The translations under genes and the position numbers were made by a program. DNA of 64,000 nt from Alphaproteobacteria bacterium (GTDB lineage Bacteria; Pseudomonadota; Alphaproteobacteria; Caulobacterales; Caulobacteraceae): assembly GCA_018826515.1 (NCBI GenBank), contig JAHKAM010000060.1, forward strand, positions 87,857-151,856. The letters are read 5' to 3'. Positions 19,897-28,698 of the stretch are shown in pieces (within the stretch, counting starts at the first letter, position 1; every line of letters starts with the position of its first letter). The notes below the pieces were generated by a model. That model worked only from the letters and a program-made list of their open reading frames with translations. It did no database searches and had not been told where the DNA came from.

Positions 19897-20202
19897 TCAG
19901 TGCGTCCAGGGCACCTTGCGGCCGGTGGCGAAATTGTCGGCATAGGCCTTGAGGATCAACGGCGGATCCTGCGGCTCGTGCAGGCGGAACGGAATGCCGT
20001 GCCGCTCGGCATAGGCCACCGCCTCCTCGGCCGAATCGAAGCTCAGCCGCACCTGACCGTTCATGTCCGTCGAACTGGTCCAGCCCATCAGCGGGTCGAT
20101 GGTCCGCGCCGTCGCCGGCTCGAACTCCAGCCGCCAGCCTCTGGAAGAGGCCTTGCCGGACTGCATCGCGGTCTTGGCGGGGCGATAGATGCGAGCGAGC
20201 AT
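19897..20202 (-). CDS. NDUFS4-like complex I accessory subunit (ETC complex I subunit family)
   Basis: The 101-residue product matches the alphaproteobacterial homologue of the mitochondrial complex I 18-kDa subunit: it begins LARIYRPAKTAMQSG, continues RGWRLEFEP, then DPLMGWTSSTDMNGQVRLSF, and ends with AVAYAERHGIPFRLHEP and YADNFATGRKVPW. It is a peripheral subunit of NADH:quinone oxidoreductase, which fits the nuo genes at the right end of this window. The ATG at 20202 is used; a GTG four codons upstream is possible. It sits between tRNA-Arg and tRNA-Pro. Confidence 0.92.
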   Translation of the reverse strand: MLARIYRPAKTAMQSGKASSRGWRLEFEPATARTIDPLMGWTSSTDMNGQVRLSFDSAEEAVAYAERHGIPFRLHEPQDPPLILKAYADNFATGRKVPWTH

Positions 20203-20273
20203 TTCTTCTCTCACAGACGACGTGGCTCAAGTAGCGAAGCGCCGCGCGCGTAGCGATAGCCACACAAGGCAAA

Positions 20274-20350
<77 letters not shown>

Positions 20351-20398
20351 GCGGCGGGATTTGGCACACTCGGCCCTGCGCCGCAACGCGTGGTTTGG

Positions 20399-20869
20399 CT
20401 ATTCGGCGAAGAAGGGGTGGCTGACCCGGTCCCCGGGCCGGGCCCCGATCTCGTCGGCGCGGCCGGCGCGCAGCTCCAGGACCCCGCTGGCCGGCCCGTT
20501 CGAGGGAATGACGGCGTCGGAATAGGGGGTGGCGTTCTTGGCGATCGAGACGATCCGCCCGCGCGGGTCGATATAGATGATGTCCAGCGGGCTGGGCGTA
20601 TTGCGCATCCAGAAGCCGCGCTCGGCCACATCGGGGAACTGGAACAGCATGCCGCGGTCATCGGCGAGCGGCTCCCGCTCCATCAGGCCGCGCTGGCGCT
20701 CGGCCTCGTCGTCGGCGATCTCGACCATGAACCGGTGTTCGCCGCTGGAGGTGGTGACGGTCAGCGCCTCAAGCGGGTCGCCCTTGGCGTCGCGTGGCGT
20801 TCCCGCCGCGCAGGCGGCCAGCAAGAGCAGGCCGAGCGCGGCGCCGGCAAGTCCACGACGGTTCAACAT
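20399..20869 (-). CDS. DUF192 family lipoprotein
   Basis: A 156-residue protein with a lipoprotein signal (LAGAALGLLLLAAC, lipid Cys near residue 20) followed by a DUF192 domain: HRFMVEIADDEAERQRGLMERE, the MLFQFPDVAERGFWMRNTPSPLDIIYID core, and VLELRAGRADEIGARPGDRV. The function is unknown; the family is small beta-rich and usually secreted. The ATG at 20869 is preferred to the adjacent GTG. It follows the cold-shock gene on the same strand with a 27-30 nt gap, probably in one transcript. Confidence 0.88.
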   Translation of the reverse strand: MLNRRGLAGAALGLLLLAACAAGTPRDAKGDPLEALTVTTSSGEHRFMVEIADDEAERQRGLMEREPLADDRGMLFQFPDVAERGFWMRNTPSPLDIIYIDPRGRIVSIAKNATPYSDAVIPSNGPASGVLELRAGRADEIGARPGDRVSHPFFAE

Positions 20870-20899
20870 CACCGATCCACCCTCACTGGGGCGAAGGAT

Positions 20900-21466
20900 T
20901 CATCCGCCCGGTCTGATTTCCGCGACCACCAACCCCTTGGGGCCCTCGGCGAATCGCACCGAGACCGTCTCGCCGGGCAGCAGGTCATCCAGGCCGCAGC
21001 GGCGCAACGTCTCGACATGGACGAAGATATCCCCCGGTTCGCCATCGCGCACCACGAATCCGTAGCCCTTGGTGCGATTGAACCATTTGACGACGGCGGG
21101 CTCCATCGGCTCGCCGGACAGCGGAAGGGCGTCCTCGGCCTCGCGGGCCGTCTGTTTGAGCCCCTCATAGCCGGTACGGCGCGGGGCGGCGGCCAGTTCG
21201 GGATCGCCCTCGCCCAGATCATGAACCTCGGTGACCTGCCAGCCCTTGGGTCGACGGGCGCATTCGCAACTTATGGGCGCGCCTTCGGCCGCGGCGTCGC
21301 GTCCCGCGTCGCGCAGACTGGAGACGTGGAGCAACACATCCTTCATGTCGGTCAGACTCGGGTCATCCGGCACGATGAAGCCGTACCCCTTGCCGGGATC
21401 GAACCATTTCACCCGACCGGCGATCCGCACAGTCGCGGCGGTCTCAACGCCCTCGTAGTCCGACAC
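20900..21466 (-). CDS. Double cold-shock-domain protein (CspC/CspD type)
   Basis: A 188-residue nucleic-acid-binding protein with two cold-shock domains in tandem, as in Caulobacter CspC and CspD. Domain 1 (about 13-85) has [19 protein letters not shown] and DVLLHVSSL; domain 2 (about 120-188) has [18 protein letters not shown] and DIFVHVETL. Both carry the KGYGF RNP1-like and VH-V RNP2-like motifs. Such proteins melt RNA structure and are often tied to cold shock or stationary phase. The start is a GTG at 21466 preceded by GGGGGAAG at proper spacing. An AT-rich stretch 25-50 nt upstream may hold its promoter. Confidence 0.93.
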   Translation of the reverse strand: MSDYEGVETAATVRIAGRVKWFDPGKGYGFIVPDDPSLTDMKDVLLHVSSLRDAGRDAAAEGAPISCECARRPKGWQVTEVHDLGEGDPELAAAPRRTGYEGLKQTAREAEDALPLSGEPMEPAVVKWFNRTKGYGFVVRDGEPGDIFVHVETLRRCGLDDLLPGETVSVRFAEGPKGLVVAEIRPGG

Positions 21467-21570
21467 AATCTTCCCCCTGCCCGCAACCGGTGCGGACAGG
21501 CTTATTTAACACGGTTCTGTGAAGCCCGGAAAAGCGAAAAACACCCGTTTCGCCGTAAAAGCGAAATGAG

Positions 21571-21990
21571 TCAGGCGCGGGCGCGCCCCGCGCCCCGGTC
21601 CAGCAGGCCGCGAATCTTCGCGACCAGGTCGGTCTGACGGTACGGTTTGGCGATCAGATCCGTGTCCGGACGTTGATCGGCCTGGCTGCGGGCGCGATCC
21701 GCCCAGCCCGTCGTCAGCAGGACCGGCGTCGCCGGCCTCAGCCGCGCGACTGCCGCCGCCAGCCCGACTCCATCCAGCTCACCGGGCATGACGATGTCGG
21801 TGAAAAGCAGGTCGAACGCCAGACCGGCCTCGACCATGGACAGCGCCTCGGCGGCGTCCCCGGCGGTGTGAACCGAATAGCCGGCATCGACCAGCAGGGT
21901 TTCGCCCATGGACCGGACCTCCGCATTGTCCTCGACCATCAATATGGTTCCGGCGGTCAGAGCCTCGGTCAGGTTTGGATTTTCGGACAT
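21571..21990 (-). CDS. Stand-alone response regulator receiver protein
   Basis: A 139-residue single-domain receiver with no output domain. The phosphoacceptor is Asp65 (LLFTDIVMPG), the acidic pocket is Glu20-Asp21 (ILMVEDN), the switch threonine is in LLTTGW (93-94), and Lys115 in LIAKPYRQ completes the site. The 'TDIVMPG-DGVGLA' and 'AKPYR' patterns are typical of receivers found in hybrid histidine kinases, so it probably works in a phosphorelay with a kinase encoded elsewhere. The start at 21990 gives a short normal N-terminus; the longer frame to 22068 adds unlikely sequence. Confidence 0.9.
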   Translation of the reverse strand: MSENPNLTEALTAGTILMVEDNAEVRSMGETLLVDAGYSVHTAGDAAEALSMVEAGLAFDLLFTDIVMPGELDGVGLAAAVARLRPATPVLLTTGWADRARSQADQRPDTDLIAKPYRQTDLVAKIRGLLDRGAGRARA

Positions 21991-22102
21991 ATCGAGCGGG
22001 CCGCCAGATTCGTCCGGGACCCGGACACAGCAGTGCAACGCGCCGGCCCCTGAAAGGCTCGGCCTCACATACGACAGGCGATGTCGGAAAGAGGCTCCGC
22101 GC

Positions 22103-22177
22103 TGGCAGTCCCTAGGGGAATCGAACCCCTCTTTTCAGGTTGAAAACCTGACGTCCTAACCGATAGACGAAGGGACC
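22103..22177 (-). tRNA. tRNA-Glu (anticodon TTC)
   Basis: A 75-nt cloverleaf on the minus strand: acceptor GGTCCCT with AGGGACT (one G-U pair at the end), anticodon stem CAGGT/ACCTG with loop TTTTCAA (anticodon TTC), T-arm AGGGG/CCCCT with TTCGATT loop, discriminator G and encoded CCA. Confidence 0.97.
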
Positions 22178-22230
22178 GCTGCGCGGAGAGCGGGCGATAT
22201 AGCCGCCGATTCCGGGGCGTGCAACCCCTT

Positions 22231-22296
22231 CTCCTCCCCATTTGCGAAGCAAAGGGGGAGGTGGCTCGGAGGCGCAGCCGACGAGATGGAGGGGGC
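22231..22296. repeat. Single copy of mosaic palindromic repeat
   Basis: In the 133-bp gap between tRNA-Glu and recJ there is a composite hairpin: a CTCC/CCCC arm and TTTGC paired with GCAAA and GGGG/GGAG, followed by GTGGC, a small GGCGCAGCCG-type hairpin and a GATGGAGGGGG tail. The same order (pyrimidine/purine hairpin, GTGG, small hairpin, GGATGGGGG) recurs in other gaps of this window. Here only one half is present. Because it lies downstream of recJ on the minus strand, it may act as a transcript end. Confidence 0.65.
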
Positions 22297-22310
22297 AGCC
22301 GGGAGATCGG

Positions 22311-24125
22311 TTACGCCATCCGCGGATCAGCCACGTCCTCGATCTCGAATTGCACGCCGCGCCGACCGTTCCAGTCATCGGCCTTCAGCCGCCCGACCAC
22401 GCTCAGCCCGCCCTGGCCGGACAGAAGCGCCTGCCCTCCGGGCAGATCGGCGCAACGCCAGGCGATGGCCTTCACCGAAGCCCCGTCGGCCCCGACCAGC
22501 CGGCAGCGCACGTGGCCGCCGTTCATGGCCGCGGCGTCACGCGCCTGAACGTGCTCCAGGGCGAACAAGGGCTCGGGATTGGCCGGGCCGAAAGGCGCCA
22601 GTTGCTCGAACTGTTCGAACAGCCCCCGCGTCGCCGCGCCCGGATCGATCAGGGCGTCGATCTCGACATGGTCCAGCGCGTCCGCCGCCGCCTGTTCGCC
22701 CGCCATCCGCTCGTTGAGAAAATCGCGCAGCCGTTCGATGTCGTCCGCCCGCACGGTCAGGCCGGCCGCCATGGCATGCCCGCCCCCGGCGATCAGCACG
22801 CCGCTCTCCCACGCCGCCTGCACCGCCTTGCCCAGGTTCATGCCGGGCTGCGACCGGCCCGAACCCTTGCCGATCCCGTTCACCGCATCGACCCCGATCA
22901 CCACCACCGGCTTGCGCCAGCGTTCGCGCAGCCGTCCGGCCACGATGCCGACCACGCCGGGATGCCATTCGGCCCCCTCGACCACCACCACGGCCGAGCC
23001 GTCGGCATGGGCCCCGGTCGCCTCCACCATGCGCGTGGCCTGTTCCGTGACCTGCCGCTCGACCTCCCGCCGGGCGATGTTCAGCGCGTCCAGTTCCCGC
23101 GCCAGCGCCGCCGCCTCCACCGGATCATCCGTCGACAGCAACCGCGCCCCGAGGTCCGACTTGCCGATCCGCCCGCCCGCATTGATGCGAGGACCCAGGA
23201 TGAAGCCCGCATGGTTCGACTTGGCCGGCCCCGGCTCGGCCCCCGCCGCCGCCAGCAGCGCCCGCAGCCCCGGATTGCCCCAGTCCGACATGACCCGCAG
23301 GCCCAGGCTGGTCAGCGCCCGGTTGAACCCGGTCAGGCCGGTGACGTCGCAGATCGCCCCCATGGCCGCCAGATCCAGCCACTGCCGGATATCCGGCTCC
23401 TTCAGGTCGGCGAACATGCCCCGCCGCCGCGCCTCGCGGTTCAACGCGGCCAGCAGCACGAACACCACCCCCGCCGCGGCGAGGTTCCCCTGCCCCGAAT
23501 TGCAGCCCGGCCGGTTCGGATTGACCACGGCGGCGCAGACCGGCGGATGCTCGCGCATCATATGGTGGTCGATGACCACCACCTTCAGCCCGATCGCCGC
23601 CGCATGGGCCACCGCCTCATTGGCCGCCGCCCCGCAGTCGACGGTGATGACCAGATCGGCGCCCGAAGCCTTCAGCGTGTCAAAGGCCCGCGCGCTCGGT
23701 CCGTACCCTTCCGTCACCCGGTCCGGCACATAGATCGGCAGTTCGGCCCCGAGCGCCCGGAACCAGCGCACCAGCAGGGCCGCGCTCGAGGCGCCGTCGA
23801 CGTCATAGTCGGCGAAGACATGAATCGAAGCCTGCGCCTGCAGGGCGTCGAGGATGGCGTCCGCCGCCGCGTCCATGTCCATGAAGCTGGACGGGTCCGG
23901 AAACAGCGCCTTCAGCGTCGGCTGCAGGAAGTCCGCGCCCTGGTCGGCCCGCACGCCCCGCGCCGCCAGCGCCCGCGCCAGCGGCTCCTCCAGATCCAGC
24001 GTCTGCATATGGGACCGGATCAACCCGGCCTCGGCGGGCCTCTGCCGCCACTCGCGGCCGGACAGGGAGCGGGCCACGCCCAGGAACGCCGGCCCGAAGG
24101 CGGAGCCTGCGCCCCCGTCCGCCAT
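22311..24125 (-). CDS. recJ: Single-stranded-DNA-specific exonuclease RecJ
   Basis: RecJ is a 5'-3' exonuclease of single-stranded DNA acting in RecFOR recombination and in repair. The 604-residue protein has the DHH phosphoesterase motifs: ADYDVDGASSAALL near residue 105 (motif I), VDCGAAANEA, VIDHHMMREHPP near 185 (DHH motif), and the DHHA1 domain segment GGGHAMAAGLTVR that binds nucleic acid. The C-terminal OB-fold with FALEHVQARD follows. Its ATG overlaps the glpX stop (ATGA at 24122-24125 region), so it is coupled to glpX; the two functions are unrelated. Confidence 0.96.
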   Translation of the reverse strand: MADGGAGSAFGPAFLGVARSLSGREWRQRPAEAGLIRSHMQTLDLEEPLARALAARGVRADQGADFLQPTLKALFPDPSSFMDMDAAADAILDALQAQASIHVFADYDVDGASSAALLVRWFRALGAELPIYVPDRVTEGYGPSARAFDTLKASGADLVITVDCGAAANEAVAHAAAIGLKVVVIDHHMMREHPPVCAAVVNPNRPGCNSGQGNLAAAGVVFVLLAALNREARRRGMFADLKEPDIRQWLDLAAMGAICDVTGLTGFNRALTSLGLRVMSDWGNPGLRALLAAAGAEPGPAKSNHAGFILGPRINAGGRIGKSDLGARLLSTDDPVEAAALARELDALNIARREVERQVTEQATRMVEATGAHADGSAVVVVEGAEWHPGVVGIVAGRLRERWRKPVVVIGVDAVNGIGKGSGRSQPGMNLGKAVQAAWESGVLIAGGGHAMAAGLTVRADDIERLRDFLNERMAGEQAAADALDHVEIDALIDPGAATRGLFEQFEQLAPFGPANPEPLFALEHVQARDAAAMNGGHVRCRLVGADGASVKAIAWRCADLPGGQALLSGQGGLSVVGRLKADDWNGRRGVQFEIEDVADPRMA

Positions 24126-25081
24126 CAGAGCGGCCGCATGGTGCGGATGCGCTGAACCGTCCGGGTCGAGGAATCCATCACCAGCGTATGGGTCGAGACG
24201 AATCCGCCGGCGACCTTGACCCCGTCCAGCATGGCCCCCTTGGTCACACCGGTGGCGGCGAAGATGGCGTCCTTGGACACCAGTTCGTGCAGGTCGTATT
24301 TGCGGTCCAGATCGGTCACGCCCGTCTTGGCCGCCCGCGCCCGCTCGTCGTCATTTCGGAAGATCAGCCGGCCCTGGAAATGGCCGCCGACGCATTTCAG
24401 CGCGCTGGCCGCCAGCACGCCCTCCGGCGCCCCGCCCGAGCCCAGATACAGATCGATCCCGGTCTCCGGCTCGGCCGTGTGGATCACCCCCGCCACGTCG
24501 CCGTCGGTGATCAGCACCACCTTGGCCCCGACCTCGCGCAGGGCGGCGATCAGCTCGGCGTGGCGCGGCCGGTCCATGACGCAGACGGTGATCTCCGAGG
24601 GGTTCACCCCCTTGGCCGAGGCCAGCGAACGGACGTTGTCCTGCGGCTTCATGTCCAGATCGACGGTGCCGGGCGCGAAGCCCGGCCCGATGGCGATCTT
24701 GTCCATATAGGTGTCGGGCGCGTGCAGCATGCCGCCGCCGGGCGACATCGACAGCACGCACAGGGCGTTGGCCATGGCCTTGGCCGTCAGGGTCGTGCCT
24801 TCCAGCGGGTCCAGGGCGATATCGATGGCCGGCCCTTTCCCGGTGCCGACCTTCTCGCCGATGTACAGCATCGGCGCCTCGTCGCGCTCGCCCTCGCCGA
24901 TGACGATCTTGCCGTCGATATCGAGGGCGTTCAGCGCCGTGCGCATGGCGTCGACCGCCAGCTGGTCCGCCGCCTTCTCGTCCCCCCGTCCGATGCCGGC
25001 ATAGCTGGCGATGGCGGCCAGTTCGGTCACCCGCGCGGCGTCAGCCGCCAGGGTCGAGGCATAGGGAGCCGGATTGGCCAT
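24125..25081 (-). CDS. glpX: Class II fructose-1,6-bisphosphatase
   Basis: GlpX removes the C1 phosphate of fructose-1,6-bisphosphate in gluconeogenesis. The 318-residue protein shows the Li-sensitive phosphatase fold: VIGEGERDEAPMLYIGEKVG (metal-binding acidic loop near residue 62), DIALDPLEGTTLTAKAM near 88 and the GGAPEGVLAASALKCVGG segment near 210. It is the first gene of a two-gene unit with recJ. Loss of glycolytic Pfk in many Caulobacterales makes a class II enzyme a normal finding. Confidence 0.96.
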   Translation of the reverse strand: MANPAPYASTLAADAARVTELAAIASYAGIGRGDEKAADQLAVDAMRTALNALDIDGKIVIGEGERDEAPMLYIGEKVGTGKGPAIDIALDPLEGTTLTAKAMANALCVLSMSPGGGMLHAPDTYMDKIAIGPGFAPGTVDLDMKPQDNVRSLASAKGVNPSEITVCVMDRPRHAELIAALREVGAKVVLITDGDVAGVIHTAEPETGIDLYLGSGGAPEGVLAASALKCVGGHFQGRLIFRNDDERARAAKTGVTDLDRKYDLHELVSKDAIFAATGVTKGAMLDGVKVAGGFVSTHTLVMDSSTRTVQRIRTMRPL

Positions 25082-25142
25082 GAGGTGTCTCCTGGGACGA
25101 GGGTTCCCGGATTCTGTGGTCCGGGCGAGCAGGGGTTGGGGG

Positions 25143-25589
25143 TTAGCGGCTGCGATCCACCGGCGGCGGGGCGCGTCCCCGCTCGCGCGCGCGCCGCACG
25201 AAGTCGTCGATTTCAGCCAGCGTCTCCGCCGTCACCGGGGCGACCGGGACCGAGTCGACCCGCGCCTGCACCTCGGCCGCGAAGGTCTCGGGGTCGCCTG
25301 TGGTCTGCCAGTCGATGCGCGATGCCTCGCCGGCCAGCGCGCCGCCGGTGACCTTCAGCGTATTGACCTGGGCCGCGATGACGACCGGCTCCGGCAGCGG
25401 CTCGGTCACCCGCGGGAAGTCGGCCCAGGCGGGATAGGCGCGGTTGGCGTCCACCAGGACCTGGACCCGCGGCGTGATCGGCAAACCGTCATCCATCGCC
25501 GGGTCGAACGAGCGGACACAGGCGGTCAGACCGCCGCTCGCGACGATTGCGGACATCACGGCTGCAATTTTCCGGATCGGCGCGTTCAT
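25143..25589 (-). CDS. Hypothetical lipoprotein
   Basis: A 148-residue protein with a lipoprotein signal peptide: a basic start (NAPIRK), a hydrophobic run (IAAVMSAIVASGGLTAC) and the lipid Cys at residue 24. The mature part has no domain that I recognise; it contains TPRVQVLVDANRAYPAWADFPRVTEPLPEPVV and an acidic-basic helical tail (AETLAEIDDFVRRARERGR). An ATG five codons upstream (25604) is an equal candidate start, as neither has a clear ribosome-binding site. It is divergent from phaC and located 60 nt upstream of glpX on the same strand. Confidence 0.7.
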   Translation of the reverse strand: MNAPIRKIAAVMSAIVASGGLTACVRSFDPAMDDGLPITPRVQVLVDANRAYPAWADFPRVTEPLPEPVVIAAQVNTLKVTGGALAGEASRIDWQTTGDPETFAAEVQARVDSVPVAPVTAETLAEIDDFVRRARERGRAPPPVDRSR

Positions 25590-25677
25590 TTCAGGGGCGG
25601 TCATATGCCATGATCGCGACAGGCGGAAGGGCGCGCGCGGCGCCTGCGACCGATCCTGACGACTTCCGGAGCTGACC

Positions 25678-27648
25678 ATGGCCAAGCGTCCAAGCCCACC
25701 GACCGCCGACGCCCCGCCCCGCGCGCCGCGCAAATCCGGCCGTCCGACCTCGGCCAAGCCCCCGCGCCCCCGCGCGGCCAAGGTCAAGGTCGCGCCCGAG
25801 CCGCCCCCGGAGCCGACGCCGCAGCCGACGCCGCAGCCCGAAGCAGCCGCGCCCGCCGCCGACGCCTTCGCCTTCCCCGGCGCCGACCAGCGGCAGATGC
25901 TCGAAACCCTGTCGATGAACCTGGCCAAGGCCGCCATGACGGCCCAGTCGGCCATCGCCGAGGCCGCCCTGTCCCAGGCCGATCGCCCCGCCGCCCTGTC
26001 GCCGGACCCCTTCCACGTCGGGCCGGCCATGAACTCGGTCATGACCAGCCTGGCCTCGCGCCCCGACAAGCTGTTCGCCGCCCAGGCCGACCTGTTCAAC
26101 CGCTACATGGACCTGTGGGCCTCCACCACCCGCCGCGCCGCCGGCGAGGAGACCACCGCCGCCCCGTCGAAGGACAAGCGGTTCAAGGACCCGGCCTGGT
26201 CCGAAAACCCCGCCTTCGACGTCATGCGCCAGTCCTATCTGGTCACCGCCGACTGGATGAACGGCCTGGTCTCCAGCGTCGAGGACGTCGATCCCCTGAC
26301 CAAGCGCCGCGCCGAATTCTTCACCAAACTGCTCACCGACGCCTTCTCCCCCGCCAATTTCCTCGCCTCCAACCCGGTCGCCCTCAAGGCCCTGGCCGAG
26401 TCCAACGGCGAATCGCTGGTCAGGGGGATGCAGAATTTCGCCGCCGACATGGAGCGCGGCGCCGGCAAGCTGAAGATCAGCCAGGCCGACTACGGCCAGT
26501 TCGTCGTCGGCGAGAACGTCGCCACGGCGCCGGGCCAGGTCGTCTGGCGCGACGAACTGTTCGAACTGATCCAGTTCGACCCCGCCACCGACAAACAGCG
26601 CGCCATCCCCCTGCTGATTTTCCCGCCGTGGATCAACAAATTCTACATCCTGGACCTGCAGCCCGGAAACTCGATGATCCGCTGGCTCTCGGCCCAGGGC
26701 TTCACCGTCTTCGTCTGCTCCTGGGTCAATCCGGACATCGACAAGGCCGGCTTCGGCTTCGACGACTATCTGGAAAAAGGCATCTACCGCGCCGTCGAGA
26801 AGGCGCTGGAGCAGTCGCAGGCCGAGCATATCAACACCGTCGGCTACTGCATCGGCGGCACCCTGATGGGCGCGGCCCTCGCCCACATGGCGGCGAAGGG
26901 CGACAAGCGCGTCACCGCCAACACCTTCTTCGCCGCCCAGCATGACTTCGCCGAGGCCGGCGACCTGCTGCTGTTCACCGACGAGCACTGGCTGGGCGAG
27001 ATCGAGCAGCAGATGGACGCCGCCGGCGGCGTCCTGCCCGGCGCCGCCATGGCCGAGACCTTCAACGCCCTGCGCGCCAACGACCTGATCTGGTCCTTCT
27101 TCGTCAGCAACTATCTGATGGGCAAGGATCCGCCCGCCTTCGACCTGCTGTTCTGGAACGCCGACCAGACCCGCATGCCGAAGAAGCTGCACATGGACTA
27201 TCTCCGCTCCATGTACGGCCAGAACCGCCTCGCCCGGGGCGAGTTCACCATCGGCGGGGTCAAGGTCGACCTGTCGAAGGTGACCATTCCCCTCTATTTC
27301 CAGGCCAGCCGCGAGGACCATATCGCGCCGATGAATTCGGTCTATCGCTCGGCCCGCGCCTTCTCGGGCGCCGACGTCACCCTGACCCTGGCCGGCTCGG
27401 GCCATATCGCCGGGGTGGTCAATCCGCCGTCAGCGAAGAAATACCAGCACTGGATCAATGACGCCCTGCCCCCGACCCTCGCCGAATGGCAGGCGAAGGC
27501 CGTCGAGCATCCCGGCAGCTGGTGGGAGCACTGGGCCGCCTGGCTGCATGAGCGGTCCGGCGACTGGGTCCCGGCCCGCGACCCCGAAAAGGGCCCGCTT
27601 TCCCCGATAGAACCGGCGCCGGGCTCCTATGTGAAAGTGAAGTCTTGA
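25678..27648 (+). CDS. phaC: Class I poly(R)-hydroxyalkanoic acid synthase
   Basis: PhaC polymerises (R)-3-hydroxyacyl-CoA into storage polyester granules. The 656-residue enzyme has the PhaC N-terminal domain and an alpha/beta-hydrolase domain whose lipase-like box is GYCIGG. The catalytic triad can be placed as Cys391, Asp547 (REDHIAP) and His576 (GSGHIAG), with spacing like class I enzymes. The protein is longer than the usual ~590 residues because of an N-terminal Pro/Ala/Lys-rich region (residues 1-60) of low complexity that may help granule binding. The next gene overlaps its stop through TTGA. No phaA, phaB or phasin gene is adjacent. Confidence 0.95.
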   Translation: MAKRPSPPTADAPPRAPRKSGRPTSAKPPRPRAAKVKVAPEPPPEPTPQPTPQPEAAAPAADAFAFPGADQRQMLETLSMNLAKAAMTAQSAIAEAALSQADRPAALSPDPFHVGPAMNSVMTSLASRPDKLFAAQADLFNRYMDLWASTTRRAAGEETTAAPSKDKRFKDPAWSENPAFDVMRQSYLVTADWMNGLVSSVEDVDPLTKRRAEFFTKLLTDAFSPANFLASNPVALKALAESNGESLVRGMQNFAADMERGAGKLKISQADYGQFVVGENVATAPGQVVWRDELFELIQFDPATDKQRAIPLLIFPPWINKFYILDLQPGNSMIRWLSAQGFTVFVCSWVNPDIDKAGFGFDDYLEKGIYRAVEKALEQSQAEHINTVGYCIGGTLMGAALAHMAAKGDKRVTANTFFAAQHDFAEAGDLLLFTDEHWLGEIEQQMDAAGGVLPGAAMAETFNALRANDLIWSFFVSNYLMGKDPPAFDLLFWNADQTRMPKKLHMDYLRSMYGQNRLARGEFTIGGVKVDLSKVTIPLYFQASREDHIAPMNSVYRSARAFSGADVTLTLAGSGHIAGVVNPPSAKKYQHWINDALPPTLAEWQAKAVEHPGSWWEHWAAWLHERSGDWVPARDPEKGPLSPIEPAPGSYVKVKS

Positions 27649-28028
27649 AGCGTCTCGAACCGAACCTGCTGCTGGCCATCACCACCGGACTGGCCCTGGC
27701 GCTCGTGGTCATCACCACCATCGTCTACGGCCCGCCCCTCGGCCTGGTCCGCAACCCGTTGCTGGCCGTCATCTGCGCCGGCGGCTTCGTGCTGCTGAAC
27801 CCGGTGATGCTGCGGATGATGAAGATCGCGCCGCGCCCGCCGATGATCCACCCCGACGCCCCCGGCACGGCGGTCTGGGCCGCCCTGTTCCCCATGATGG
27901 TCATCGCCTCGGCGGCCGTGCCGGTCTTCTGGCCGGGCCACGACTACGGCCTGCTGGTCATCATCGCCTCGATCTGGTTCGGCGCCACGGCCGAATCCGC
28001 CCTCAAGGCCCGCCGTCAGGCCGCCTGA
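27645..28028 (+). CDS. Hypothetical four-helix membrane protein coupled to phaC
   Basis: A 127-residue protein with about four hydrophobic segments (8-28, 37-52, 72-92, 99-115) and a short basic tail. I do not recognise a family. The probable start is TTG at 27645, sharing bases with the phaC TGA (TTGA), which implies translation coupled to phaC; the alternative is an internal ATG that would cut off helices. The 3' end overlaps the convergent msrB gene by 13 bp. Coupling to phaC suggests a link with storage or the membrane, but this is only context. Confidence 0.65.
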   Translation: MKRLEPNLLLAITTGLALALVVITTIVYGPPLGLVRNPLLAVICAGGFVLLNPVMLRMMKIAPRPPMIHPDAPGTAVWAALFPMMVIASAAVPVFWPGHDYGLLVIIASIWFGATAESALKARRQAA

Positions 28029-28510
28029 AACTTCAGCGCCACGCCGTTGTTGCAGTAGCGTTTTCCGGTCGGGCGCGGTCCATCCATGAACAGATGCCCC
28101 TGGTGCCCCAGGCAGCGGGCGCAGTGATACTCGGTGCGCGGAATGCCGATGGCGAAGTCGGTCTTGGTGCCGATATTGGCGGCGATGACCTCATAGAAGC
28201 TGGGCCAGCCCGTGCCGCTGTCGTATTTCCATTGCGAGCGGAACAGCGGCAGGTCGCAGCCCCGGCAGACAAAGGTCCCGCGCCGGTTCTCGTCATTCAG
28301 CGGGCTGCTGTAGGGCCGCTCGGTCGCCTCGCGCCGCAGCACGTCATAGGCCGCCCGCGGCAGCCGCTCGCGCCACTGGGCGTCGGTGATCCGGCGGAAC
28401 GGCGAACTGGCGTACTGGGCCGTCGAGGCGTCGGCGCCCTGTGGCGTGCAGGCCGTGACGGCGACGGCGCCGGCGGTGGTCAGAAGGGCGCGACGGGAGA
28501 GCTGGGTCAT
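28016..28510 (-). CDS. msrB: Exported peptide-methionine (R)-S-oxide reductase
   Basis: MsrB reduces methionine-R-sulfoxide in proteins. The 164-residue product has two zinc-binding CxxC pairs (Cys82/85 in FVCRGCDLPLF and Cys130/133 in YHCARCLGHQGH) and the catalytic Cys153 in RYCNNGVALKF. The N-terminus is MTQLSRRALLTTAGAVAVTAC, with an RR pair and a lipobox-like cysteine at 21, so the enzyme is probably exported and perhaps lipid-anchored, acting on envelope proteins. Its 3' end overlaps the convergent membrane protein gene. A long inverted repeat lies between it and argC. Confidence 0.93.
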   Translation of the reverse strand: MTQLSRRALLTTAGAVAVTACTPQGADASTAQYASSPFRRITDAQWRERLPRAAYDVLRREATERPYSSPLNDENRRGTFVCRGCDLPLFRSQWKYDSGTGWPSFYEVIAANIGTKTDFAIGIPRTEYHCARCLGHQGHLFMDGPRPTGKRYCNNGVALKFQAA

Positions 28511-28556
28511 GATGGGAGATACGTCGGCGCCGGGGCGGAAGTTTCAAGTATCCCTC

Positions 28557-28695
28557 CGCTTTCGTCATCCCGGCGAAGGCCCGGGACCCAGCGGCGCCGA
28601 AGTCGATCTGTCCACGCAGGGTGTCCGCGACAGCTTCGCCCTCACGGGCGCCGCTGGGTCCCGGGGTCGCTACGCCCCCCGGGATGACGAAAGCG
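28557..28695. repeat. Long imperfect inverted repeat between msrB and argC
   Basis: Arms 28557-28598 and 28647-28695 are complementary over about 42 bases, with a 7-base bulge; both end in GCTTTCGTCATCCCGG-type sequence. A 48-nt spacer separates them. The element ends 3 nt before the argC stop codon and lies upstream of msrB, so it may end argC transcripts or be a miniature mobile repeat. The TTCGTCA-CCCGG end resembles the palindrome found inside argC. Confidence 0.75.
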
Positions 28696-28698
28696 GGA

